Positions 6,061-12,673 of a stretch of DNA of 12,673 nt are shown here, piece by piece. The notes under the pieces were generated by a model that was not told the DNA's origin, made no database searches, and worked only from the letters and a program-made list of their open reading frames with translations. Origin of the DNA: QHWK01 sp035315685 (GTDB lineage Bacteria; Acidobacteriota; Vicinamibacteria; Vicinamibacterales; CAVVIG01); contig DATFXR010000491.1 in the NCBI GenBank assembly GCA_035315685.1, positions 1-12,673 of the forward strand, read 5' to 3'. Position 1 is the stretch's first letter; each line of letters opens with the position of its first letter. The translations under genes were made by a program, and so were the position numbers.

Positions 6061-7944
6061 TTGGCCCGTCATCCCGTGGTGCGCGCCGGCCTCGCGCTGA
6101 TTGCGTTTCGCGCCGCCGGACTGACCCATCGCTACATCCTGCAGCCCGACGTGGCGATCGGCCGCCGGCTGGCGCTGTTCGTGCCTGCGCTGGCGACCCA
6201 TGCAGGCGTGCTCACCGGAATCGTCGGGGCGTTCCTGCTGGCATGCGCGGCCGCGCCGCGATGGCGGCGGGCCATCGCGATCGCCGCATGCGCGACGTTT
6301 GCCCTGCTGATGATCGCCGGGCAGGCGGACCTCACCGTGTCGTCGATTACCGGCGCGCCGCTGACGCCAACCGTGTTCCGCACGTTTCGCGGCTTGCAGG
6401 TCGTCACGTCGAACGAATTCCTCGAGCCGCTGCGGGCGAACTGGCGAGTCACGGCGATCGGCCTCCTCGCCTTTGCCGCCGTCGTGTTCTGGATGATGCG
6501 CGCCGTGTTTGCCGCCGACACGCCGCCCCAATCGCCGACCCGTGTCGGATCCGCGTTGCTGGCCGTCGGCGGACTCGCCGCCGCCTGGCTCGTGAGCGCC
6601 GCGCCATGGGCCATCCCGCCGCCTCCGATCGAAGCCGCCTTCGCACTCGAGTACCTCGGCCTCGACCGTACGTCGCTCGACGTGCCGGAACCCGCCGCGA
6701 TCACGCACCTGCGATCGCTCGTCGGTCTTCCGCCGGGCGCGCGCTGGGTGGGCGACGAGTACCCGCTCGCGTACGTGCCTGCTCCGTCAGGGATCGGGCC
6801 GCGCCCGCGGCCCGACATCGTGGTCGTGATGGTCGAGAGCCTGCGCGCCGAGGAACTGGGCTTCATCACCGGCCGCGAAGAAAGCGTCACGCCGAGTCTG
6901 GATGCGCTGGCGGTACACAGCGCGGTCTTCACCTCGTATCTGTCGAACGCGTTTCCGAGCGCCCCCTCCGTGCTGTCGTTTCACGCGTCGGCGTGGCCAC
7001 ACCGGCGCAAAGAAATCGTCACCGATTTTTCGAGAACGCAGTTCGACAGCCTGCCCGAGCGGCTGCGCGACCTTGGCTACGACACGATCTACGTCGGCGC
7101 CGATCCGCATTTCGACAATCAGGATCGCTGGCTGCGCCGCTGGTATGCCGGCGTCAGCGATCTGGTCGCGAGCGGCAGCGAGGCGACCGATCGCGCCATC
7201 GTGGCGCGTGCGATGGCGGAGATCGAGCGGCACGACGCCGCCGCGACGTCGAAACCGCTGTTCGCGTTCGTGTCCACCTACAGCACGCACTATCCGTTCA
7301 GGTTGCCAGCCGACGCCGGAGAGCCGGAGGCGCCGGAAAGCGCCGGCCTCGGCGTGCGCTACCGCCAGGTCCTGCATTACAGCGATCGCCAGATCGGCGC
7401 GCTGCTCCGCATGCTCGCACTCCGCACGCGCCATCCGCAGACGGTCACGATCGTCGTCGGCGATCACTCCTTTTACACCAACCTGCGCAAGACGTCAGGG
7501 TTGCCCGAAAACGACAACCAGTGGACGCCGTTGATCGTGAATCAGGGCAATGTCGCCGCGGCGACGCAGCGGATCGCCGAACCCGCCAGCCATGTCGACG
7601 TCCTGCCGACGATTCTCGCGATCGTCGGAGACGATCGTCCGACGGCGGCGGTCGGAACCGACCTGTTCGGGCCGTCGCGATCTGCCCCGCGGAGCGCACT
7701 GGCGATCCGGCCGGGCGGAGTGCGGGTCGAGCGCGAGGGGTATTCGGTGTTCGTGGACGCCCGCACACCGAACGGTGCTGAGATTCGTCCGTCGTTTCAG
7801 GAGCGCGCAGGCTCGGCCGCTGTCGCGCCGCCGGATGCCCTGCAGGTGATGGAGTGGGTCAACACCTGGTCGTATCTCGTGGAGCGCGATCGCGTGTGGA
7901 ATCCCGCGCTTCTTCGTAAATCGTTTCGAGGCGCCGGGCAATGA
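6061..7944 (+). CDS. LTA synthase-like sulfatase/alkaline phosphatase superfamily membrane protein
   Basis: A membrane enzyme of the LtaS/OpgB type, about 627 aa. Such enzymes transfer phosphoglycerol or phosphoethanolamine from a phospholipid to a surface glycan or lipid, or hydrolyse related esters, on the outer face of the membrane. About five hydrophobic segments fill residues 5-180, followed by the catalytic domain: metal ligand Glu259 in VVMVESL, TPSLDAL (277-283), a Ser in FPSAPS (Ser300 or Ser303) where the Thr/Ser nucleophile is expected, THYPF (409-413), HYSDRQIGALLRML, and the metal pair Asp468-His469 in VVGDHS. The frame is open far upstream to about 5083, but that part is antisense to the membrane gene; TTG 6061 or GTG 6010/6076/6079 are the realistic starts. 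The 3' end overlaps the convergent glycosyltransferase by 86 bp. The substrate is unknown. Confidence 0.83.
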   Translation: MARHPVVRAGLALIAFRAAGLTHRYILQPDVAIGRRLALFVPALATHAGVLTGIVGAFLLACAAAPRWRRAIAIAACATFALLMIAGQADLTVSSITGAPLTPTVFRTFRGLQVVTSNEFLEPLRANWRVTAIGLLAFAAVVFWMMRAVFAADTPPQSPTRVGSALLAVGGLAAAWLVSAAPWAIPPPPIEAAFALEYLGLDRTSLDVPEPAAITHLRSLVGLPPGARWVGDEYPLAYVPAPSGIGPRPRPDIVVVMVESLRAEELGFITGREESVTPSLDALAVHSAVFTSYLSNAFPSAPSVLSFHASAWPHRRKEIVTDFSRTQFDSLPERLRDLGYDTIYVGADPHFDNQDRWLRRWYAGVSDLVASGSEATDRAIVARAMAEIERHDAAATSKPLFAFVSTYSTHYPFRLPADAGEPEAPESAGLGVRYRQVLHYSDRQIGALLRMLALRTRHPQTVTIVVGDHSFYTNLRKTSGLPENDNQWTPLIVNQGNVAAATQRIAEPASHVDVLPTILAIVGDDRPTAAVGTDLFGPSRSAPRSALAIRPGGVRVEREGYSVFVDARTPNGAEIRPSFQERAGSAAVAPPDALQVMEWVNTWSYLVERDRVWNPALLRKSFRGAGQ

Positions 7945-8992
7945 CGGACCAGTCGTAGGCGCGCGCCACCGCGAGTCCCCGCGCGCCGCAACGCTGCCGC
8001 TCCTCCTCGTTCGACAACATGTCGTCGAGCGCGGCGGCAAGCGCCGGCGCGTCGCGCGGCGGCACGAGGCGGCCGCACGCCGAATCGCCGATCAGCGCCC
8101 GATATCCGTCAATCTGCGTCGCGACGACCGGTGTCTCGCACGCCAGGGCCTCGAGCAGTACGATTCCGAAACTCTCTCCGCCGGTTGCCGGCGAGCAGAC
8201 AATGTCTGCCGACTGGAAGTAGCCCGGCAACTCCGCATCGGCCACACGTCCGACGAACGGCGCGTCCAAACCCGCCTTGCGCGCGGCCGCGTCGAGCGTC
8301 GATCGCGCCGGGCCATCGCCGACCACGACGAGGCGCGTGTCCGGATGGCGTGATCGCAGGCGCGCCATTGCGTCGATGAGATGTTCGACGCCCTTCCGCG
8401 GCTCGAGCCGGCCGACGAAGACGACGTGCCGACCCACGCCCATGGCACCGGGCCGCGGCTGCGGCCGACGGAACCCCTCGACGTCGACGCCGTTCGGTAC
8501 GATGTCGTAGGTGCCAGGAAAATGCGCGGCGACCGTGCGCCGCGCCGATTCCGAGACCGCGATCCGTCGCGAGACGCGCGCCATCAGCGGCGCGAGCAAC
8601 GGCCGTGCGGCCGGGTACAGACGGTGACCCGCCTCGCGATGCACGTGAAAAGTACCGACGATCGGCGCTGGTGACGCGCGCAGCGCGAACCACGGAAAGA
8701 GCGGCGTCAGCGGTTCATGCACGTGGACGACGTCGAAGTGCTCCCGACGGAAGAGGGCATGAACCGCGCGGGCCGCACACGGGCTGAGCCCGAGACCGGA
8801 TTCAGTTCCCCCGAAGGTGATCGCGACAGCCGACGAGAGCGCGCGCTCGCCGTCACGCAGCGGCGCGGATGCGGGGCCGAACACCGACACATCGTGTCCG
8901 CGCGCGCGCAACGCCCGAGCTTGTGCGCGAATGTGCGTGGTGACACCACCAGGGCGCGCGAGATCGTACGGCGCGAACACTGCGATGCGCAA
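7859..8992 (-). CDS. GT4-family glycosyltransferase, PimA-like
   Basis: A GT-B fold, retaining glycosyltransferase of 377 aa, resembling phosphatidylinositol mannosyltransferase PimA. The glycine-rich GGV loop is at 15-17, HVHEPLTPLFP at 90-100, GTFHVHRE at 113-120, PNGVD at 166-170, and the donor-site residues Arg195 and Lys200 lie in VGRLEPRKG. The EX7E motif GESFGIVLLEA supplies Glu273 and Glu281. The enzyme would add a sugar from a nucleotide donor to a lipid or lipid-linked acceptor at the cytoplasmic membrane. The TTG start at 8992 gives the expected MRIAVFAPYDLARPGGV opening. The C-terminus (after IYEEA) is a polar, low-complexity tail lying in the 86-bp antisense overlap with the sulfatase gene. 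It is divergent from kup with only 23 bp between start codons. Mannose specificity and a phosphatidylinositol acceptor are not established here. Confidence 0.87.
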   Translation of the reverse strand: MRIAVFAPYDLARPGGVTTHIRAQARALRARGHDVSVFGPASAPLRDGERALSSAVAITFGGTESGLGLSPCAARAVHALFRREHFDVVHVHEPLTPLFPWFALRASPAPIVGTFHVHREAGHRLYPAARPLLAPLMARVSRRIAVSESARRTVAAHFPGTYDIVPNGVDVEGFRRPQPRPGAMGVGRHVVFVGRLEPRKGVEHLIDAMARLRSRHPDTRLVVVGDGPARSTLDAAARKAGLDAPFVGRVADAELPGYFQSADIVCSPATGGESFGIVLLEALACETPVVATQIDGYRALIGDSACGRLVPPRDAPALAAALDDMLSNEEERQRCGARGLAVARAYDWSVIARRLETIYEEARDSTRDRAPRDTTRC

Positions 8993-9003
8993 CAGAGAGA
9001 CTG

Positions 9004-9010
9004 TACTATA
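9004..9010. promoter_or_regulatory. Overlapping divergent -10 elements (bidirectional promoter)
   Basis: The 23 bp between the glycosyltransferase and kup start codons is an AT-rich island in GC-rich DNA. TACTAT (+, 9004-9009) ends 6 nt before the kup GTG. On the other strand the offset hexamer TATAGT (9010-9005) lies 12 nt before the glycosyltransferase TTG. One near-symmetric 7-bp block can thus serve both directions. No -35 was recognised for either. Confidence 0.5.
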
Positions 9011-9015
9011 CGGTT

Positions 9016-10884
9016 GTGACGACGGACCGGCGTTCGCGCCTCGGCATTCTGATCCTCGCGGCTCTCGGAGTTGTTTTCGGCGACATCGGCACCAGTCCTC
9101 TCTACGCGATGCGCGAGTGCTTCGCCGGCACCCACGCCATCCCCGTGACCACCGTCAACGTGCTCGGCGTGCTGTCGCTCATCGTCTGGTCGCTCGTGAT
9201 CACCGTGTCGATCAAGTACGTGCTGTTCGTCATGCGCGCCGACAACGGCGGCGAGGGCGGCATCCTTGCGCTGGTCGCTTTGGTGCGCGGCGCGGCCGGA
9301 CCGTATGCGCACGGCGCGCTGATCGCGATCGGCCTGTTCGGCGCTGCGCTGTTGTACGGCGACGGCATGATCACGCCGGCGATTTCGGTGCTCAGCGCGG
9401 TCGAAGGGCTCAGCGTCGCGACGCACATGTTCGAACCGGTCATCGTGCCGATCACCGTGGCCATCCTGATTGGCTTGTTCGTCGTGCAGAACCGTGGCAC
9501 CACCGGCATCGGGTCGATCTTTGGCCCGATCATGATCACCTGGTTCCTGACGCTGGCGCTGCTCGGCGTCGGGCCGATCGTCCGGAATCCGCACGTCCTC
9601 TCGGCGTTGAATCCCTGGCACGCGTACGAGTTCTTCGCGATCCACCGCGTCGGTGCGTTCGTCACGCTCGGTTCGGTGTTCCTGGCAATCACCGGCGCCG
9701 AGGCGCTGTACGCCGACATGGGACACTTCGGCCCGCGGCCGATCCGCATCGCCTGGTTCTCGCTCGTGCTGCCGACGCTGGCCGTCAACTACTTCGGCCA
9801 GGGCGCACTGCTCCTGGAGAACAGTGCCGCGCGCGTGAACCCGTTCTTCAATCTGGCGCCTTCATGGGGACTCTATCCGCTGGTCGCGCTCGCGACCGTG
9901 GCCGCCGTCATCGCCTCACAGGCGATCATCTCGGGCGCCTTCTCGCTGACGCAGCAGGCGATTCAGCTCGGATACTCGCCGCGGTTCGACATCCAGCACA
10001 CGTCGGCGCACGAACAGGGCCAGGTCTACATCCCCGAGATCAACTGGCTCCTGATGATCGCGACAGTCGGGCTGGTGCTCGGCTTCCGGTCGTCGACGAA
10101 CCTCGCCGCCGCCTACGGCATCGCGGTCACGACGACCATGGTGATCACCACGCTGCTCGCGTATGTCGTGACCCGCGAACGGTGGGGCTGGAGCGTCTGG
10201 ACGGCCGGTTTTCTCGCCGCGATCTTTCTCGGTGTCGATTCGGTGTTCTTCGGCGCCAACTTGATCAAGATCGAGTACGGCGGCTGGTTTCCGCTGCTCG
10301 TCGCGGGGATCGTCTACGGTGTCATGTCCACGTGGAAGCGCGGCCGCGAGCTCGTCGTCGAGCGGTTGCACCGGGCGGAGGTTCCGCTCGACGCCTTCTT
10401 CCAGCGGATCAAGGAGCACCCACCGATCCGTGTCCCGGGAACCGCGGTGTTCATGACCGCCCGTCCGGAGGGCGCGCCGCCAATCCTCGTCCATCACCTG
10501 ACGCACAACAAGGTGCTGCACGAGCAGGTGATCCTGCTGACGGTCGCAATGCTGAATACGCCGACGCGGGTCGACACCGAGGCGATCGACGTGCAGCCGG
10601 TGTCGAGCGGCTTCTACCGCGTGATCGCACGCTTTGGATTCATGGAGACGCCCGACGTGCCGGCCGCGCTGCGGCTCGCACGCGAGCTCGGGCTTCGCTG
10701 GGCCGAGGACGATACGACGTTCTATCTCGCCGACCTGACGCTGCTCGCCAACGACGGCATCGGCATGTCGGCATTCCGCGACAAGCTGTTCATCTTCCTG
10801 TCGCGCAACGCCCGGCGGGCGACGAACTTCTTCCAGGTGCCTGCCGACCGTGTCGTGGAGATCGGCATGCAACTGGAGATCTGA
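9016..10884 (+). CDS. kup: Low-affinity potassium transporter Kup
   Basis: A full-length (622 aa) KUP/HAK/KT-family K+:H+ symporter of the inner membrane. The family hallmark GVVFGDIGTSPLYA is at 18-31 and IKYVLFVMRADNGGEGGI at 67-83; about twelve membrane segments follow to about residue 460, with GDGMITPAISVLSAVEG, GSVFLAITGAEALYADMGHFG and YFGQGALLLEN in the expected order. A soluble C-terminal domain (about 460-622) ends in VVEIGMQLEI, as in E. coli Kup. The GTG start gives MTTDRRSRLGILILAALG, matching the family N-terminus; no earlier start is possible without leaving the 23-bp gap. There is no Shine-Dalgarno sequence before the GTG, and a TACTAT hexamer ends 6 nt upstream, so the mRNA is probably leaderless. 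It is not functionally tied to the neighbouring envelope genes as far as can be seen. Confidence 0.97.
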   Translation: MTTDRRSRLGILILAALGVVFGDIGTSPLYAMRECFAGTHAIPVTTVNVLGVLSLIVWSLVITVSIKYVLFVMRADNGGEGGILALVALVRGAAGPYAHGALIAIGLFGAALLYGDGMITPAISVLSAVEGLSVATHMFEPVIVPITVAILIGLFVVQNRGTTGIGSIFGPIMITWFLTLALLGVGPIVRNPHVLSALNPWHAYEFFAIHRVGAFVTLGSVFLAITGAEALYADMGHFGPRPIRIAWFSLVLPTLAVNYFGQGALLLENSAARVNPFFNLAPSWGLYPLVALATVAAVIASQAIISGAFSLTQQAIQLGYSPRFDIQHTSAHEQGQVYIPEINWLLMIATVGLVLGFRSSTNLAAAYGIAVTTTMVITTLLAYVVTRERWGWSVWTAGFLAAIFLGVDSVFFGANLIKIEYGGWFPLLVAGIVYGVMSTWKRGRELVVERLHRAEVPLDAFFQRIKEHPPIRVPGTAVFMTARPEGAPPILVHHLTHNKVLHEQVILLTVAMLNTPTRVDTEAIDVQPVSSGFYRVIARFGFMETPDVPAALRLARELGLRWAEDDTTFYLADLTLLANDGIGMSAFRDKLFIFLSRNARRATNFFQVPADRVVEIGMQLEI

Positions 10885-10937
10885 ATTTGGAACTTGGAAT
10901 TCGTCGCCACGCGGTCACGCCGCCCGTTGGCCGTAGT

Positions 10938-10956
10938 GTCCGGCTTCCAGCCGGAC
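10938..10956. terminator. Perfect hairpin between kup and the convergent acetyltransferase
   Basis: GTCCGGCT (10938-10945) and AGCCGGAC (10949-10956) form a perfect 8-bp stem with a TCC loop, 53 bp after the kup stop and 48 bp beyond the acetyltransferase stop. There is no T-run, so it is either a U-less bidirectional terminator or a REP-like dispersed palindrome of the GTCCGGCT..AGCCGGAC kind common in some GC-rich soil bacteria. Just after the kup stop, GAATT and AATTC flank a TTGGAA-type tandem at about 10883-10902; I see no function for it. Confidence 0.45.
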
Positions 10957-11004
10957 CCTGATCACGCTGCGCAAACCAGACCTCTGGACCACCACAGGCC
11001 CGGC

Positions 11005-11496
11005 TCAGAGCAGTTTTTCCATGATCACGACGTCCACCCAGCGGCCGTCGAGCCGTCCGTGTTCGCGGTAGATCCCCACGTGCGTGAACCCGGCCCGTAG
11101 ATACAGAGCAATGCCGGCCTGGTTGCTGGCGAGCGCAGCGAGCACCATCTTGTGGAATCCGATCTCGCGGGCTCGCGCCACGATCGAGTCGAGCAGCTGC
11201 CGCCCGATCCCGTGGCCGCGCCGGTCGCGGGCGACGTAGACCGAAAAGTCGGCGACGGAATCGTACGCCGTTCGTGGATTGAACTGGTTGAGGCTGGCCC
11301 AGCCGACGACGGCGCCGTCCAGGTCGGCAACAACCACCGGATACCGCGGCCCTCGCTCGGCCAGCCACGCTCGCGTGCCCTCGGGCGTGCGCAGGACCGT
11401 CTCGAGCGTTGCGACGCGATCGACAATCCCTTCGTTGTGGATGTCGCAAATCGTGCCCGCATCGTCGGAGGTTGCGGGCCGGATCACGGCCACCAT
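11005..11496 (-). CDS. GNAT N-acetyltransferase, ArsN1/phosphinothricin-acetyltransferase type
   Basis: A 163-aa GNAT protein of the Pat/Bar/ArsN1 group, which N-acetylates small amino-acid-like compounds such as phosphinothricin, arsinothricin or methionine sulfoximine using acetyl-CoA. Visible features are the N-terminal IRPATSDDAGTICDIHNEGI, the acceptor-side DRVATLET, the sheet FSVYVARD running into the acetyl-CoA loop RRGHGIGRQLL (Q/RxxGxG/A type), NQAGIALYLRAGFTHVGIY and the family ending HGRLDGRWVDVVIMEKLL. ATG 11496 is chosen; a TTG at 11529 would add 11 residues without homology. A GGAG directly before the ATG would suit the in-frame GTG at 11487 better, while a TAGACT hexamer 7 nt upstream fits a leaderless ATG. 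It is divergent from the TPR gene. The substrate is unknown; arsenic-linked genes are absent from the window. Confidence 0.85.
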   Translation of the reverse strand: MVAVIRPATSDDAGTICDIHNEGIVDRVATLETVLRTPEGTRAWLAERGPRYPVVVADLDGAVVGWASLNQFNPRTAYDSVADFSVYVARDRRGHGIGRQLLDSIVARAREIGFHKMVLAALASNQAGIALYLRAGFTHVGIYREHGRLDGRWVDVVIMEKLL

Positions 11497-11503
11497 CTCC
11501 GCG

Positions 11504-11509
11504 AGTCTA
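11504..11509 (-). promoter_or_regulatory. Putative -10 element of the acetyltransferase gene
   Basis: On the minus strand TAGACT ends 7 nt before ATG 11496, placing the predicted transcription start on or next to the start codon. It matches TATAAT at 4 of 6 positions; no clear -35 is seen. Confidence 0.35.
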
Positions 11510-11559
11510 CACACGTTCTGCAGGGGCAACGGCCTTCGCGGCCGGGATCACCTTCGGAT

Positions 11560-11565
11560 TAGAAT
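11560..11565 (+). promoter_or_regulatory. Putative -10 element of the TPR gene
   Basis: TAGAAT (5 of 6 to consensus) would start a transcript near 11572, leaving a leader of about 19 nt that carries the strong Shine-Dalgarno GGGGAGG at 11578-11584, 6 nt before ATG 11591. This differs from the other starts in the window, most of which have no Shine-Dalgarno sequence. Confidence 0.45.
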
Positions 11566-11590
11566 GACCTCTGCGCTGGGGAGGTGTGTG

Positions 11591-12673
11591 ATGAAGGGTT
11601 CGCGTCTATGTGCATGCGTCTGCCTGCTTGCGACCGTTCTGCTCGTGCAGCGGGCACAGCGGGTGAGCGCCCAGGCGCCGGCGGCAGTGGAACTCGGCAC
11701 GATCAATTTCCCCACGTCCGCGAAGCCAGCCGCGCAGGCGCCGTTCCTGGTCGGCACCAAAGCGCTCTACAACTTCGAGTTCGACCTCGCCGCCGACGCG
11801 TTCCGCGAAGCGCAGAAGGCCGATCCGGCGTTCGCGCTCGCGTACTGGGGCGAGGCGATGAGCTTCAACCATCCACTGTGGGCGGAGCAGGATCTCGCGT
11901 CGGCGCGCAAAGTGCTCGAGCGGCTCGCGCCGACGGCGGCCGCTCGCGCGGCGAAGGCGCCGTCCGGCAGGGAGCGTGACCTCGTCGAGGCCGCCGACGT
12001 GCTGTTCGGCAACGGAGACAAGCTGGCGCGCGACATCGCGTACTCACAGGCGATGGGGCGCATGCACGCGAAGGATCCGCAAGACGACGAGATCTCGGTC
12101 ATGTACGCGCTGTCGCTGCTCGGCACGGCGCGGCCGGGCGAAAAGACGACCCGGAATGCGATGCAGGCCGCGGCCCTCGTCCTCGACGTCTTCCAGCGGC
12201 ACCCACAGCACCCGGGCGCCGCGCACTTCATCATTCACGCCTTCGACGATCCGGATCACGCCATCCTGGCACTGCCCGCGGCGCGCGCCTATTCGAAGAT
12301 CGCACCGTCAGCCGCGCACGCGTTGCACATGCCATCGCACATCTTCGTGCAGCTGGGAATGTGGGACGACGTCGTCGCGTCGAACGTGGTCGCGTACAAG
12401 GCGGCGGTCGATCTCGCCGACAAGAAGAACCTGCCGCGCGGCCGCGAAGACTTCCACACGCTCAGCTGGCTGCAGTACGCGTATCTGCAGCAGGGCAAGT
12501 TCGACGAGGCGCAGAAGTGCGTCGACCAGGCAAAGGCGGTCGCGGACAAGAACCTGGACAACCCGCGGATCCGCGACGGCTACGCGTCGATGAAGGCGCG
12601 CCAGGTGGTCGAGACTGCGAAGTGGGAGCGGCTGCCGCTGCCGACCGGCGCGGTCAAGGACGGCGGAGCGCCC
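11591..12673 (+). CDS. Secreted tetratricopeptide-repeat protein (3' partial)
   Basis: The frame from ATG 11591 stays open for 361 codons to the right edge, so the C-terminus is missing. A Sec signal peptide is evident: basic start MKGSR, hydrophobic stretch to residue 20, cleavage likely after VSA (about residue 27). TPR-like helical pairs follow: residues 53-93 (KALYNFEFDLAADAFREAQ), 140-180, 225-262 and 285-325 (YLQQGKFDEAQKCVDQA). Two histidine-rich blocks, HPGAAHFIIHAFDDPDH (207-223) and HALHMPSHIF (243-252), are hallmarks of an uncharacterised family of exported TPR proteins that I associate with Acidobacteriota and relatives. A strong Shine-Dalgarno, GGGGAGG, decides the start. The role is probably extracytoplasmic protein interaction; no enzymatic function can be assigned. 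It has no evident link to the phosphonate genes. Confidence 0.85.
   Translation, partial: MKGSRLCACVCLLATVLLVQRAQRVSAQAPAAVELGTINFPTSAKPAAQAPFLVGTKALYNFEFDLAADAFREAQKADPAFALAYWGEAMSFNHPLWAEQDLASARKVLERLAPTAAARAAKAPSGRERDLVEAADVLFGNGDKLARDIAYSQAMGRMHAKDPQDDEISVMYALSLLGTARPGEKTTRNAMQAAALVLDVFQRHPQHPGAAHFIIHAFDDPDHAILALPAARAYSKIAPSAAHALHMPSHIFVQLGMWDDVVASNVVAYKAAVDLADKKNLPRGREDFHTLSWLQYAYLQQGKFDEAQKCVDQAKAVADKNLDNPRIRDGYASMKARQVVETAKWERLPLPTGAVKDGGAP

Noticed and set aside
5980..6708. Upstream extension of the membrane protein frame on the minus strand to 6708
   Set aside because: It is antisense to the sulfatase-like gene and compositionally a shadow; the hydrophobic family N-terminus starts at the GTG codons near 5979.
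8817..10961. A 714-codon plus-strand frame overlapping the whole of kup
   Set aside because: Arg/Ala/Asp-rich out-of-frame shadow of kup and of the antisense glycosyltransferase; kup itself has clear family motifs.
11591..11680. Lipoprotein signal because of the Cys-rich stretch LCACVC
   Set aside because: The cysteines come before or within the hydrophobic core, not after it; VSA-QA is a better signal peptidase I site.
11584..12593. Open frames at 11584-11979 and 11976-12593 on the plus strand
   Set aside because: Neither is in the frame of the signal peptide and TPR motifs; the true frame starts at 11591 behind a strong Shine-Dalgarno and runs off the window.
1..12673. CRISPR arrays, tRNA genes, insertion sequences or att sites
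   Set aside because: Gaps are short (at most about 120 bp) and hold only hairpins and promoter-like hexamers; no regular direct repeats, transposase or tRNA-like cloverleaf was seen by eye.

Overview
The window is GC-rich and densely coding, with short intergenic gaps, frequent 4-20 bp gene overlaps and several GTG/TTG starts. Protein similarities (a secreted TPR protein with the HPGAAH and HMPSH blocks, an ArsN1-type acetyltransferase, a PimA-like glycosyltransferase) and the GC-rich intergenic hairpins suggest a soil or sediment bacterium, possibly Acidobacteriota (Vicinamibacteria-like). No marker gene is present, so this assignment is an inference. I saw no tRNA, rRNA, CRISPR array or insertion sequence.

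Left part (1-3315, + strand): a four-gene, translationally coupled phosphonate operon. It encodes a phosphoenolpyruvate mutase fused to a nucleotidyltransferase (5' end cut by the window edge), a two-subunit TPP decarboxylase (phosphonopyruvate decarboxylase split into alpha and beta, built like sulfopyruvate decarboxylase ComD/ComE), and a second, free-standing LicC/PntC-like nucleotidyltransferase. Together they would convert PEP to phosphonopyruvate, then phosphonoacetaldehyde, and activate a derived phosphonate with a nucleotide. The enzyme converting the aldehyde to 2-aminoethylphosphonate (AEP) or hydroxyethylphosphonate is not in view.

Middle (3404-5979, - strand): a three-gene overlapping operon converging on the first. 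In transcription order it encodes an LPG-synthase/flippase-type membrane protein, a Stealth-family phosphotransferase and a PhyH-family Fe(II)/2-oxoglutarate dioxygenase. The two operons may form one pathway in which a phosphonate is made, optionally hydroxylated, nucleotide-activated and placed on a surface glycan or glycolipid. This is the candidate undescribed system of the window.

Right part (about 6061-12673): an LTA-synthase-like alkaline-phosphatase-superfamily membrane enzyme (+), convergent with and overlapping by 86 bp a PimA-like GT4 glycosyltransferase (-). The latter shares a 23-bp gap with the divergent potassium transporter gene kup (+). After a hairpin comes an ArsN1-type GNAT acetyltransferase (-), divergent from a secreted TPR protein (+) that runs off the 3' edge. 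Several starts have a TANNNT -10-like hexamer 6-7 nt upstream, which suggests leaderless transcripts.
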